NCBI RefSeq assembly: GCF_003944765.1
Contig: NZ_RWIU01000001.1
Span: 1,116,001-1,180,000 of the forward strand
Origin: Hymenobacter perfusus
Lineage (GTDB): Bacteria > Bacteroidota > Bacteroidia > Cytophagales > Hymenobacteraceae
DNA: 64,000 nt
Direction: 5' to 3'
Of the stretch, positions 7,831 to 18,678 are shown one piece after another. How positions within the stretch are numbered: the stretch's first letter is position 1; each line of letters begins with the position of its first letter. Made by a program: the position numbers and the translations under genes. The notes under the pieces were generated by a model. That model worked only from the letters and a program-made list of their open reading frames with translations. It searched no databases and was not told where the DNA came from.

Positions 7831-8955
7831 TCACTGCACCACCACTTCCACCCGGCGGTTGCGGGGCCGTTGCTGCGGGTCGCGGTTGTCGGCTACCGGG
7901 CGGGTGCCGCCGTAGCCCCGCGCCGCCAGCCGCACCGAGTCAATGCCCTGCTGCACCAGGTACTGCCGCACCACCCGGGCCCGCTGCTCGGAAAGGCGCA
8001 GGTTCAGGGCCGCCTCGCCCACATTATCAGTATGGCCCGCTATTTCCAGCCGCATAGCCGGCTGCTCGCGCAGGCGGCGGGCTAGCTCGTTGAGCGTGGG
8101 CCGACTGGAAGGCAGCAGCGCAGCGGTGCTTTGGGTGAAATAGAGGTTGGGCAGCGTTACGGCCGCGCCTTTGCTCAGGGCCGATAAGTCCGGCAGCGGC
8201 ACCGTATCCGGCGGGGTTACTTTTGGTGGTAGCGGCGTTGCCTGAGGCCGACGTACAACACGCGCGGCACGCGGCGCGGCCGCCACCGGCCGCCGTCCCA
8301 CTACCACAGCCGGCTCGAGGGGCGTCATGGTCACACTGGGCCGGGGCGCGGCCGGTTGCGGGCGGACCGGTTGAGCGGCGGGTTTGCTGGCCGCTACCGG
8401 TACGGGCACCGCCGTGGTGGGCAGACTGGCATACAGATACGCCGCCGGAATCGGCTCCGGCTCCGTTGTAGTGGGCAGTTGCCAGGCCAGTGCAGCGCGT
8501 GAGTCCTGACCGGCCTGGTAATACTCCACCCGAATGGGGTAGTAGCGTCCGGCCGTGAGGGCAATTTGGGCCGTGTAGCTGCTGACGGCCTGATTTTGCC
8601 AGGAATTCAGGATGCGCTGACCACCTACCCATACCCGCATTCCGTCGTCCATCGTCATCCGGAACGTGTACACGCCCGTTACCGGGGCATACAGATGGCC
8701 CTTCCAGCGCGCCGAAAACCACTCGCCCGGCACGCCCGGCCCCGGCGACACAAAATGGTCGCCGGTCGGCCCGATAGTCCAGTTGAAGTCAATGCCCGGA
8801 TCAACGCGGGTGAGGGCCAGCTTCTCGAAATTCTGCCCCTCGTAGTATTGCCCGCGCAGGCCCGTACCACTGGGGCGCGACTGCGCCGCACTTGAAAAGG
8901 AGAACAGCAACAGCCACCCAAAGGCCATGTTTCGGAAGTAGCGGGCAGGCAGCAT
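7831..8955 (-). CDS. PA14-domain and OmpA-domain envelope protein (copy 2)
   Basis: 374 residues with the same plan as its downstream neighbour. A signal peptide ends near SFSSAAQ. A PA14-like domain follows (MTMDDGMRVWVGGQRILNSW) and then a longer Pro/Ala/Arg-rich linker, about residues 165-255. The OmpA domain at the C-terminus has LYFTQSTAALLP, IAGHTDNVG and NRRVEV. An alternative start at 8928 (MAFGWLLLF) would give a shorter signal peptide. The linker is more than 40 residues longer than in the other copy and rich in PVRPQPAAPRP-type sequence, suitable for spanning the periplasm. Part of a tandem duplication. Confidence 0.85.
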   Translation of the reverse strand: MLPARYFRNMAFGWLLLFSFSSAAQSRPSGTGLRGQYYEGQNFEKLALTRVDPGIDFNWTIGPTGDHFVSPGPGVPGEWFSARWKGHLYAPVTGVYTFRMTMDDGMRVWVGGQRILNSWQNQAVSSYTAQIALTAGRYYPIRVEYYQAGQDSRAALAWQLPTTTEPEPIPAAYLYASLPTTAVPVPVAASKPAAQPVRPQPAAPRPSVTMTPLEPAVVVGRRPVAAAPRAARVVRRPQATPLPPKVTPPDTVPLPDLSALSKGAAVTLPNLYFTQSTAALLPSSRPTLNELARRLREQPAMRLEIAGHTDNVGEAALNLRLSEQRARVVRQYLVQQGIDSVRLAARGYGGTRPVADNRDPQQRPRNRRVEVVVQ

Positions 8956-9118
8956 AACGACTACAGTGTAAGGTTAGAAGCAAATTCAGCAGCATTCCGG
9001 CGGGCAGAACGGCTATTCAACCAGCGGCCTGCTTTATCACAACGAATCATTGGGTCGCAGCTATATATTTCTTTTCCGCAACAATACACCCGGCTCAGGT
9101 TAAGCGGGTGGCACCCGA

Positions 9119-9150
9119 ATTGAATTTCGGAATTTCCGGTTGTATCTTCG
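9119..9150 (+). promoter_or_regulatory. Putative Bacteroidota-type promoter for the metH riboswitch transcript
   Basis: TATCTTCG at 9143-9150 is close to the Bacteroidota -7 consensus TAnnTTTG, with ATTG at 9119-9122 in the -33 position and a 20-bp spacer. A start about 7 bases downstream would fall at the first base of the riboswitch, which supports the call. From 8956 to 9118 nothing else is recognised. Confidence 0.5.
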
Positions 9151-9157
9151 CCGTGTT

Positions 9158-9269
9158 ACTTATCCAGAAAGACCGAGGGATTGGGCCCGATGACGTCTTA
9201 GCAACCTGAAATAAAACAAGGTGCTAACTCCCGTTTCAGGTCCTTTCCGGGCTCTGAAAGAAGATAAGA
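9158..9269 (+). promoter_or_regulatory. SAM-I (S-box) riboswitch
   Basis: The P1 helix is CTTATC (9159-9164) with GATAAG (9263-9268). Between them are the conserved S-box segments in order: AGA...GAGGGA, then GGGCCCGATGA, then AGCAACCTG, and GGTGCTAACTCC. The order and spacing match the SAM-I class, which binds S-adenosylmethionine and turns off methionine genes. It lies 72 bp before the metH start. I see no T-run terminator between it and metH, so control may be at translation or through another structure. Confidence 0.93.
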
Positions 9270-9341
9270 ACAGGCGTGCTCCCGGCGCGGCTCTTTCTGG
9301 ATAGGCACTTTTTGCTGCTGATTTTCTCCAGAAAAGCCGAT

Positions 9342-13187
<3,846 letters not shown>

Positions 13188-13218
13188 GGCATGGACTGTT
13201 GCAACGAACCTGACGAAA

Positions 13219-13734
13219 CGCCTCACCCCCCGCCCCCCTCTCCGAAAAAGGAGAGGGGGAGCCAGACGATGAACCGGTTAGAGGTTATTCTGCCACAGGA
13301 AAAGGCCTTTACCGCCGACAAGCGGCAGTATGGCAAGCTCAATCTGAAAGACCGAAGCCGGGCTATGCGCCATGCGCCCACGGAAGCGGAAGAAGCCCTT
13401 TGGCAGCTGGTGCGCGGCAATGCACCGGGGGCCAGATTCCGGCATCAGCATAGCATTGACCAGTATATCGTGGATTTTGTGAGCCTGCGCCACAAGCTGA
13501 TCCTGGAAGTTGATGGCGAAGGCTATTATCAGCCTGATCAGCAGGACTACGATGCTGGCCGCACAGCCCTTCTTGCCGAGTTAGGCTACCGACTGCTGCG
13601 GTTTTCCAACGCTCAGGTCCTCACACAACCCCGCCGAACAGTCGCCACCATCAAACTCCACCTCACCTCAACTGCCCAATAACGCGTCAGGCTCCCCCTC
13701 TCCTTTTTCGGAGAGGGGGCCGGGGGGTGAGGCG
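13219..13734 (+). mobile_element. 516-bp element: DUF559 gene between 50-bp inverted repeats
   Basis: The left arm 13219-13268 and the right arm 13685-13734 are inverted repeats with 48 of 50 positions matching. Each holds a 10-bp hairpin CCCCCTCTCC / GGAGAGGGGG around a GAAAAA-type loop, and starts CGCCTCACCCCC at its outer end. The DUF559 start codon follows the left arm with no gap and its stop codon ends 2 bp before the right arm, so the element is only arms plus gene. It lies between metH (ends 13187) and metF (starts 13766). No target-site duplication is evident. Confidence 0.8.
13269..13682 (+). CDS. DUF559 domain protein, Vsr-like PD-(D/E)XK endonuclease fold
   Basis: 137 residues. 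The DUF559 pattern is clear: RHAPTEAEEALWQLVRG, then ARFRHQHSIDQYIVDF, then LILEVDGEGYY, and LAELGYRLLRFSNAQV at the end. Candidate metal ligands are D69 (IVDF) and E80 and D82 (LEVDG). The His that often follows VDG in the family is Tyr here (Y86/Y87). The family is related to very short patch repair endonucleases, and its biological role is not settled. The start at 13269 is chosen because it lies immediately after the left inverted arm. A longer frame from 13191 would translate the arm itself into PPPPSPKKERG-type sequence. Activity is inferred, not shown. Confidence 0.85.
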   Translation: MNRLEVILPQEKAFTADKRQYGKLNLKDRSRAMRHAPTEAEEALWQLVRGNAPGARFRHQHSIDQYIVDFVSLRHKLILEVDGEGYYQPDQQDYDAGRTALLAELGYRLLRFSNAQVLTQPRRTVATIKLHLTSTAQ

Positions 13735-13765
13735 CCCACCAGCACGAGCCGGACCACCGACCCAT

Positions 13766-14722
13766 ATGAAAGTAACCGAACACCTGACCCGCGCCAACGG
13801 CAATACGCTGTTTTCCTTCGAGGTGCTGCCGCCCAAAAAGGGAGAGAACATCCAGAACCTGTTTTCCAACATCGAGCCGCTGCTGGAATTCAAGCCGCCG
13901 TTTATCGACGTGACGTACCACCGCGAGGAGTACGTGTACCGGCAGCACGCCAACGGGCTGCTGGAGAAGAAAACCGTGCGCCGCCGGCCCGGCACGGTGG
14001 GCATCTGCGCGGCCATCAAAAACCGCTTCGATGTGGACACGGTGCCCCACCTCATCTGCGGCGGATTCTCGAAGGAGGAAACCGAAAACGCTCTTATCGA
14101 CCTGCACTTCCTGGGCATTGATAACGTGCTGGCTTTGCGCGGCGACCCGATCAAGAGCGAGGGCCGCTTCGTGCCGGAACCCGACGGCCACGCCTACGCC
14201 TGCGACCTGATCGGGCAGGTGTCGGACCTGAACAAGGGCGCGTACCTGGATGAGGAGCAGGATGACGTGTGGGCCACCAATTTCTGCATCGGTACGGCCG
14301 GCTACCCCGAGAAACACTTTGAGTCGCCCAACTCAGGGGCTGATATCCGCTACCTCAAGCACAAAGTGGACCGCGGGGCCGAGTACATCGTGACGCAGAT
14401 GTTCTTCGATAACGAGCAGTTTTTCCAGTTTGAGCAGAAGTGCCGGGCGGCGGGCATTCTGGTGCCCATCATCCCCGGCCTCAAGCCCCTCACCACCAAA
14501 GCCCAGCTTACGGCCCTGCCCCGCTCCTTCTACCTCAACCTGCCCGACGAGTTGGTAGATGCCGTGCACCTCGCCCCCGACAACGCGGCGGCCCGCGAAA
14601 TCGGGATTGAGTGGTGCATCAACCAGAGCCGGGAGCTGATGGCCCACGGCGTGCCCTGCCTGCACTACTACAGCATGGGCAAGTCGGAAAGCATCCGGCG
14701 GGTGGCCTCAGCCCTTTTTTAG
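13766..14722 (+). CDS. metF: 5,10-methylenetetrahydrofolate reductase MetF
   Basis: 318 residues, normal for the family. Visible motifs are FSFEVLPPKKGE at the N-terminus (catalytic Glu region), the FAD-contact segment NVLALRGDP, and AYACDLIG. It reduces methylene-THF to methyl-THF, the methyl donor for MetH. The start is the ATG at 13766 (MKVTEHLTRANG); the 13 extra codons of the longer frame begin inside the repeat arm and are rejected. It follows metH in the same direction, with the 516-bp DUF559 element between them, so it was probably once in tight linkage with metH under the SAM riboswitch. Whether transcription still reads through is open. Confidence 0.95.
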   Translation: MKVTEHLTRANGNTLFSFEVLPPKKGENIQNLFSNIEPLLEFKPPFIDVTYHREEYVYRQHANGLLEKKTVRRRPGTVGICAAIKNRFDVDTVPHLICGGFSKEETENALIDLHFLGIDNVLALRGDPIKSEGRFVPEPDGHAYACDLIGQVSDLNKGAYLDEEQDDVWATNFCIGTAGYPEKHFESPNSGADIRYLKHKVDRGAEYIVTQMFFDNEQFFQFEQKCRAAGILVPIIPGLKPLTTKAQLTALPRSFYLNLPDELVDAVHLAPDNAAAREIGIEWCINQSRELMAHGVPCLHYYSMGKSESIRRVASALF

Positions 14723-14723
14723 G

Positions 14724-14826
14724 GGTGAACCGGTGAGATAGTGAAATGGTGAGTTTTACGTTCTGACCACACCATATAGGCCAGCACAACGTAAAACTCA
14801 CCATTTCACTATCTCACCGGTTCACC
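14724..14826. repeat. Family E inverted repeat, perfect 39-bp arms
   Basis: 14724-14762 (GGTGAACCGGTGAGATAGTG...) is the exact reverse complement of 14788-14826, around a 25-bp centre. It starts 1 bp after the metF stop codon and ends 3 bp before the next start codon, filling the whole gap. It could act as a transcription block or mRNA stabiliser, but has no T-run. Confidence 0.9.
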
Positions 14827-14829
14827 ACT

Positions 14830-15309
14830 TTGGATTCCCTCGACGACCTGTTTGCACGCCTGCGCGAGGCGAAGGCCCCGGCTGAGATTGAGGCCCTGCA
14901 GGACGGCATCTGGCAGCTCTGGCTTACCACCGTACACCCCTTACTGGATAAGCGGCTGGAAAACGGCATCCGGGCCCTGGCCGCCGACGACTATACCTTA
15001 GCTATTCACGAGTTTACCTTCCTCACGGAAGCCATGCCGGAGTACGCCGAAGGCTGGAACAAACGCGCCACGGCGCACTTCTTACGCGGCGAATACAAGG
15101 CCTCACTGCGCGACGTGCAGGAAACCCTGCGCCGCGAGCCCCGTCACTTCGGTGCCCTCTCGGGGTGGGCCACCATGCTTCGCACCCTGGGCGACGACCG
15201 GGGCACGCTGCAGGTTTTGCGGCGGCTGGAACAGCTGTGCCCGGCTTGGCCGGGGCTGCAGCAGCAGCTCCGAAACCTGCGCGACCGGCTGGATGAGCGG
15301 CCGGACTAA
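14830..15309 (+). CDS. TPR-like tetratricopeptide repeat protein
   Basis: 159 residues, starting at a TTG (14830) that directly follows the inverted repeat. No ATG is available upstream in frame. It has two helical hairpins of TPR type: LAADDYTLAIHEFTFLTEAMPEYAEGW at about 50-77 and FLRGEYKASLRDVQETLRREPRHF at about 84-107. It begins with MDSLDDLFARLREAKAP. Small proteins with this N-terminus and one or two TPRs occur widely in bacteria and have no assigned role. No signal peptide is seen. Confidence 0.7.
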   Translation: MDSLDDLFARLREAKAPAEIEALQDGIWQLWLTTVHPLLDKRLENGIRALAADDYTLAIHEFTFLTEAMPEYAEGWNKRATAHFLRGEYKASLRDVQETLRREPRHFGALSGWATMLRTLGDDRGTLQVLRRLEQLCPAWPGLQQQLRNLRDRLDERPD

Positions 15310-15599
15310 TTTACCAGCGGGGCCGCTATTTCGCCAGCCCGGGGCTTGCTGAGTTACCCAGATAGTTGTAAATTTCCCGGACCGGGCAGCTTCAACAGTC
15401 AATTCCCCCCGACTGTTTACTGTCTTTTCTGGCCGTCAGGGCCAGATTATTATGGTCCCACCCGCTTTCCCCGCCTGCCTGCGGCCTACGGTCGTGCTTG
15501 TATTAAAACAATAATTTCTTTGCTTCGCGGTAGTAAGCCGACTGGATTTCCAGCCGGCTGTTGCCACGTACTGTCCTCGCTACCTTCCCACCTGTTCCC

Positions 15600-16169
15600 A
15601 TGAAACACGTTTTACTTTTCGCTCTTTTCCTCCTCACCCTGAGCGCACAGGCTCAGAAGCTGCGCAAAACCGATACCGGCAGTGGCATGCTGGATAAGGG
15701 CGAAAAGATAGGCGTATGGGAATACTACGCTTACACCCGCGACGGAAGCCAGGTAATTGCCCAGAAATACGACCACACGGCCAAAAAGCTGATTTTCTTC
15801 CGGCCATTCGATGATGTGCCCTATGCCGTACGCAACGCGGCCGGCGACTGGACGCGCCAGCGCGTGACCCATCCGATCTTCTATATCGGCAGCGACGCAG
15901 CCCTAGCTCCTTTCATCAGTAAGCTCAACTACCCGGCGGCGGCGCAAGCCAAAAATGTGCAGGGCCGGGTGCTGGTGTCTATTGTAGTGGATACCCTGGG
16001 CCACGCCACCGACCAGCAGGTGTTGCTGGGCATCGGCTCGGGCTGCGACGAAGAGGCCCTGCGCGTCGCCCGCAGTATCCCCGACCAATGGATTCCGGCC
16101 CGGGTGGGCAGCCGGGCCGTGGTATCGAAGTTTGAGCTGCCTTTTACTTTCCGATTGAGCCAGCAGTAA
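15600..16169 (+). CDS. Secreted TonB C-terminal-domain protein
   Basis: 189 residues. A cleavable signal peptide (MKHVLLFALFLLTLSAQAQ) is followed by a MORN/YwqK-like stretch with GEKIGVWEYYAY. The TonB C-terminal domain is at about 100-187: LNYPAAAQAKNVQGRVLVSIVVD, then CDEEALRVARSIPDQWIPA. It lacks the long Pro-rich periplasmic spacer and the uncleaved inner-membrane anchor of a true TonB, so it is unlikely to energise transporters by itself. Similar short proteins are common in Bacteroidota and their function is unclear. The start is the ATG at 15600, since the signal peptide begins there. The gap before it (15310-15599) holds no feature I can name. Confidence 0.75.
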   Translation: MKHVLLFALFLLTLSAQAQKLRKTDTGSGMLDKGEKIGVWEYYAYTRDGSQVIAQKYDHTAKKLIFFRPFDDVPYAVRNAAGDWTRQRVTHPIFYIGSDAALAPFISKLNYPAAAQAKNVQGRVLVSIVVDTLGHATDQQVLLGIGSGCDEEALRVARSIPDQWIPARVGSRAVVSKFELPFTFRLSQQ

Positions 16170-16245
16170 AACGGTGCCCCCGGCCAGGGCACAGGCCTAC
16201 GGCCCGGGGCTAACCGTTGATTGTCCATTCCCGTATCTTACGGCC

Positions 16246-16773
16246 ATGAAAAAGCACGTTTTGTTTGGGCTATCAGCCGGGGTTTTGCTCCTCTCCGCCT
16301 GCGACTCGACGCCGCGGGAGCGGCAGGATATGGTGAAACAGGAAGCCCGCAAGCTTGATACGGTAGTAGACGAGGCCGCTGCCAAGCTGCGCGTGGCCGG
16401 CCGCCGCGCCGCCCGCTTCGATTCAGTGTCGAAATCCCGCAGCCGCCAACCGCTGGATAAAGCCGGCGAAACCGCTTTCACCAGCGAGCTGTTGGGCACG
16501 TACACGGCCATTGAAGGCCTGACGCCCGCTACCATTGAGCCGGCCTTCGTGCAGTTTATGCAGCAGGTACGGGCCCGCCGCAAGCAATGGACCCAGCGCG
16601 ACTGGGATTACGCCACCGCCATCAGCCGCCGCCTCAACGCGCAGTTTCGCGCCATTCGCCTCGACATCAAGGGCCGCGACGAGTTGCACATCCGGGCGCT
16701 GCAAACCGAGTTTACGGCCCTGGAAACCGGCCGCGACGTGAAGGACCTCGGCGACGCCGTGAAGCAACCGTAG
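16246..16773 (+). CDS. Putative lipoprotein of unknown function
   Basis: 175 residues. The signal sequence MKKHVLFGLSAGVLLLSAC ends in a lipobox with Cys19. The mature part is charged, mostly helical and probably coiled-coil-like (ERQDMVKQEARKLDTVVDEAAAKL), with no domain I recognise. The start ATG at 16246 is fixed by the signal peptide. It lies between a TonB-domain protein and an amidase in the same direction, and is followed by its own terminator. A periplasmic envelope role is likely but unspecified. Confidence 0.65.
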   Translation: MKKHVLFGLSAGVLLLSACDSTPRERQDMVKQEARKLDTVVDEAAAKLRVAGRRAARFDSVSKSRSRQPLDKAGETAFTSELLGTYTAIEGLTPATIEPAFVQFMQQVRARRKQWTQRDWDYATAISRRLNAQFRAIRLDIKGRDELHIRALQTEFTALETGRDVKDLGDAVKQP

Positions 16774-16797
16774 CCCACCTTTCCATCGTAGTACCCG

Positions 16798-16825
16798 AGC
16801 CCCGCCCCGCGCGGGGCTTTTGCTT
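16798..16825 (+). terminator. Rho-independent terminator
   Basis: The stem AGCCCCG / CGGGGCT is followed by TTTTGCTTT, 25 bp after the lipoprotein stop codon and just before the amidase start. Confidence 0.7.
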
Positions 16826-16833
16826 TCCGGCTT

Positions 16834-18393
16834 ATGCTGCTTCGTCAATTACTGCCTTTTCTCCTGAGCCTTGCCAGCCTGTTTCAGCCGCTGACCACGC
16901 AGGCTCAGCAACGTTCCGCTCAAAAGCTTACACCTGCCCAGACCGCCCCGCCGCCCACCATCACCGCCGCCGAAACCGTACCGGCCGCTGACCAGTGGCT
17001 GCAACCCGGCGACCGGCTGCAGGTGCGGCTGATGGGCACTTCCGGTTTGCAGGGCTCGTTTCTGAACGGGCAGCCGCTCACGGAATTGCCGCCCGCCCAG
17101 GCGCAGGGCCGGCGCGGCGTGTACCAGGGCACCTACGTGGTGCGCCCCGGCGATACGCTGCAAAACCGCCTTATCCGGTTTGAGCTGCTTTCCAAAGACA
17201 GCCTGATGGCCACGGCCTTCAGCAAAAGTAAAATCCGGTTTCTCAACCCCAACGTGCCCCAGCTCGCCCTGACCAAAGGGGAGCTGGCCTACCTCAACTA
17301 CGGGCTGGGCGAAGACCGGCTGGGTGGGGCCAAGCTCGGCTACCTCGATTCGGCGGTGGTGCTGCACCTGACGGGACGCGTGGGCAGTCAGTACCGGGCG
17401 CAGCTCTCACAAGCCACCGTGGCCTGGGTGCCGCAGGAAGTAGTGCGCCTGCTGCCGCCGGGCGGCTTCGTGCCCGGCTCCCTTACCGGCTCTTGGAGCG
17501 TGCAAGGCGACTCCGCGTACGATTACGTGCGGGTGCCCCTCACCCAGCGCCTGCCCTACCGCTCCCAGCTGCTCACGGAACCCGCCCGGCTGGTGGTGGA
17601 CATCTTCGGGGCCACTTCCAATACTAACTGGATAACCCAGCGCGACGGGCTGCAGGCATTGGGCGACGTGACGTATGAGCAGGTGCAGCCCGACGTATTC
17701 CGACTGACACTGCACCTACGGCACCGCCAGAGCTGGGGCTACCATATCGGCTACCGGGGCAATACGCTGGAAATCCGGGTGAAACGGCCGCCGCAGAAGC
17801 TACGCCTGCGCGGCCTCACGGTGGCCCTCGATGCCGGCCACGGCGGCACCAACATTGGGGCCACGGGGGCCAGCGGAGCCCGCGAGAAAGACCTGACCCT
17901 GGCCATTGCCCTGAAACTGCAGCAGGAGCTGGAGCTGGCCGGCGCCCGGGTGCTGATGACGCGCACCACTGACGCCACCGTGGACAACGGCGACCGGGTA
18001 CTGCTGCTGCGCCGCCTCAACCCCGATCTGCTGGTGAGTATCCACGTCAACTCCTCGGGTAGCGCCAGTGCCCACGGTACCAGCACGTTTTACCGCTACG
18101 TGGCCTTCCGGCCGCTTTCTGTGGCCTTATATGAGCAGATGCACGGTACCGGGCTGGCCGGTTTCGGTAACGTGGGCAGCTTCAACTTCGGGCTGAACGG
18201 GCCGACTGAATATCCCAATGCGCTGGTGGAAACGGCCTTCGTATCAAACCCCGAAGACGAAAAAAGGCTGATTGACCCTAAGTTTCAGCAGCGCATGGCG
18301 GAAGCCATGAAGCAGGGGTTGTTGCAGTTTTTAAAACAGAGCAGAGCCCCGGGGCTAAAGAGCTGGCTTGGCAAGCAAGCAGCGGAAGAATAG
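16834..18393 (+). CDS. N-acetylmuramoyl-L-alanine amidase (Amidase_3)
   Basis: 519 residues. A signal peptide is present (MLLRQLLPFLLSLASLFQPLTTQAQ). The middle has beta-rich segments, one resembling an AMIN-type domain that would bind the cell wall (LVVDIFGATSNTNW, VFRLTLHLRHRQSWGYHI). The catalytic domain, about residues 325-505, carries zinc ligands in DAGHGG (His), AREKD (Glu) and LVSIHVNSS (His), and the catalytic Glu in NALVETAFVSN. It cleaves the bond between MurNAc and the stem peptide in the periplasm, for cell separation or wall turnover. Length and layout fit AmiC-like enzymes of Bacteroidota. Confidence 0.9.
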   Translation: MLLRQLLPFLLSLASLFQPLTTQAQQRSAQKLTPAQTAPPPTITAAETVPAADQWLQPGDRLQVRLMGTSGLQGSFLNGQPLTELPPAQAQGRRGVYQGTYVVRPGDTLQNRLIRFELLSKDSLMATAFSKSKIRFLNPNVPQLALTKGELAYLNYGLGEDRLGGAKLGYLDSAVVLHLTGRVGSQYRAQLSQATVAWVPQEVVRLLPPGGFVPGSLTGSWSVQGDSAYDYVRVPLTQRLPYRSQLLTEPARLVVDIFGATSNTNWITQRDGLQALGDVTYEQVQPDVFRLTLHLRHRQSWGYHIGYRGNTLEIRVKRPPQKLRLRGLTVALDAGHGGTNIGATGASGAREKDLTLAIALKLQQELELAGARVLMTRTTDATVDNGDRVLLLRRLNPDLLVSIHVNSSGSASAHGTSTFYRYVAFRPLSVALYEQMHGTGLAGFGNVGSFNFGLNGPTEYPNALVETAFVSNPEDEKRLIDPKFQQRMAEAMKQGLLQFLKQSRAPGLKSWLGKQAAEE

Positions 18394-18400
18394 CTGGTTT

Positions 18401-18519
18401 TGCCCGCCGAAAGGTGACCCTCACCGACTGAAGCACGTAAGAATATGCGTGTAGCTACACCCTTTTCCGGTTTATCTCACGTATTCACCCCTGAGTAAGT
18501 GCTCACCTTCCGGCGGGCA
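18401..18519. other. Structured intergenic element with long inverted repeat
   Basis: TGCCCGCCGAAAGGTGA (18401-18417) pairs with TCACCTTCCGGCGGGCA (18503-18519) at 16 of 17 positions. Inside, GAATATGCGTG can pair with CACGTATTC, and TGTAGCTACA is palindromic. It starts 8 bp after the amidase stop. It may be a 3'-UTR structure, an imperfect terminator (GCTTTTT follows at 18526-18532) or a repeat unit. The rest of the gap to 18678 shows nothing clear. Confidence 0.5.
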
Positions 18520-18678
18520 GCTATAGCTTTTTAGCAAAAAATAGTTGTCTGGAAAACAGTAAAGCCTCCCCCAGGCCTCTACCTTAAGTGTTAATCAACT
18601 AATACCGGCTTCATTCGGGAGCTGGTATCAGGCCAGTAGTTTCCGTTCTTTTCTCTCCTAAAAAGCACCCGTTCCCGC

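Noticed and set aside
13191..13268. Longer start for the DUF559 protein
   Set aside because: The extra residues (PPPPSPKKERG-type) are translated from the inverted arm. The ATG at 13269 lies directly at the arm's inner end.
13219..13734. Classical insertion sequence
   Set aside because: No transposase of DDE, serine, tyrosine or HUH type is present and no target duplication is visible, so it is described as a separate kind of element.
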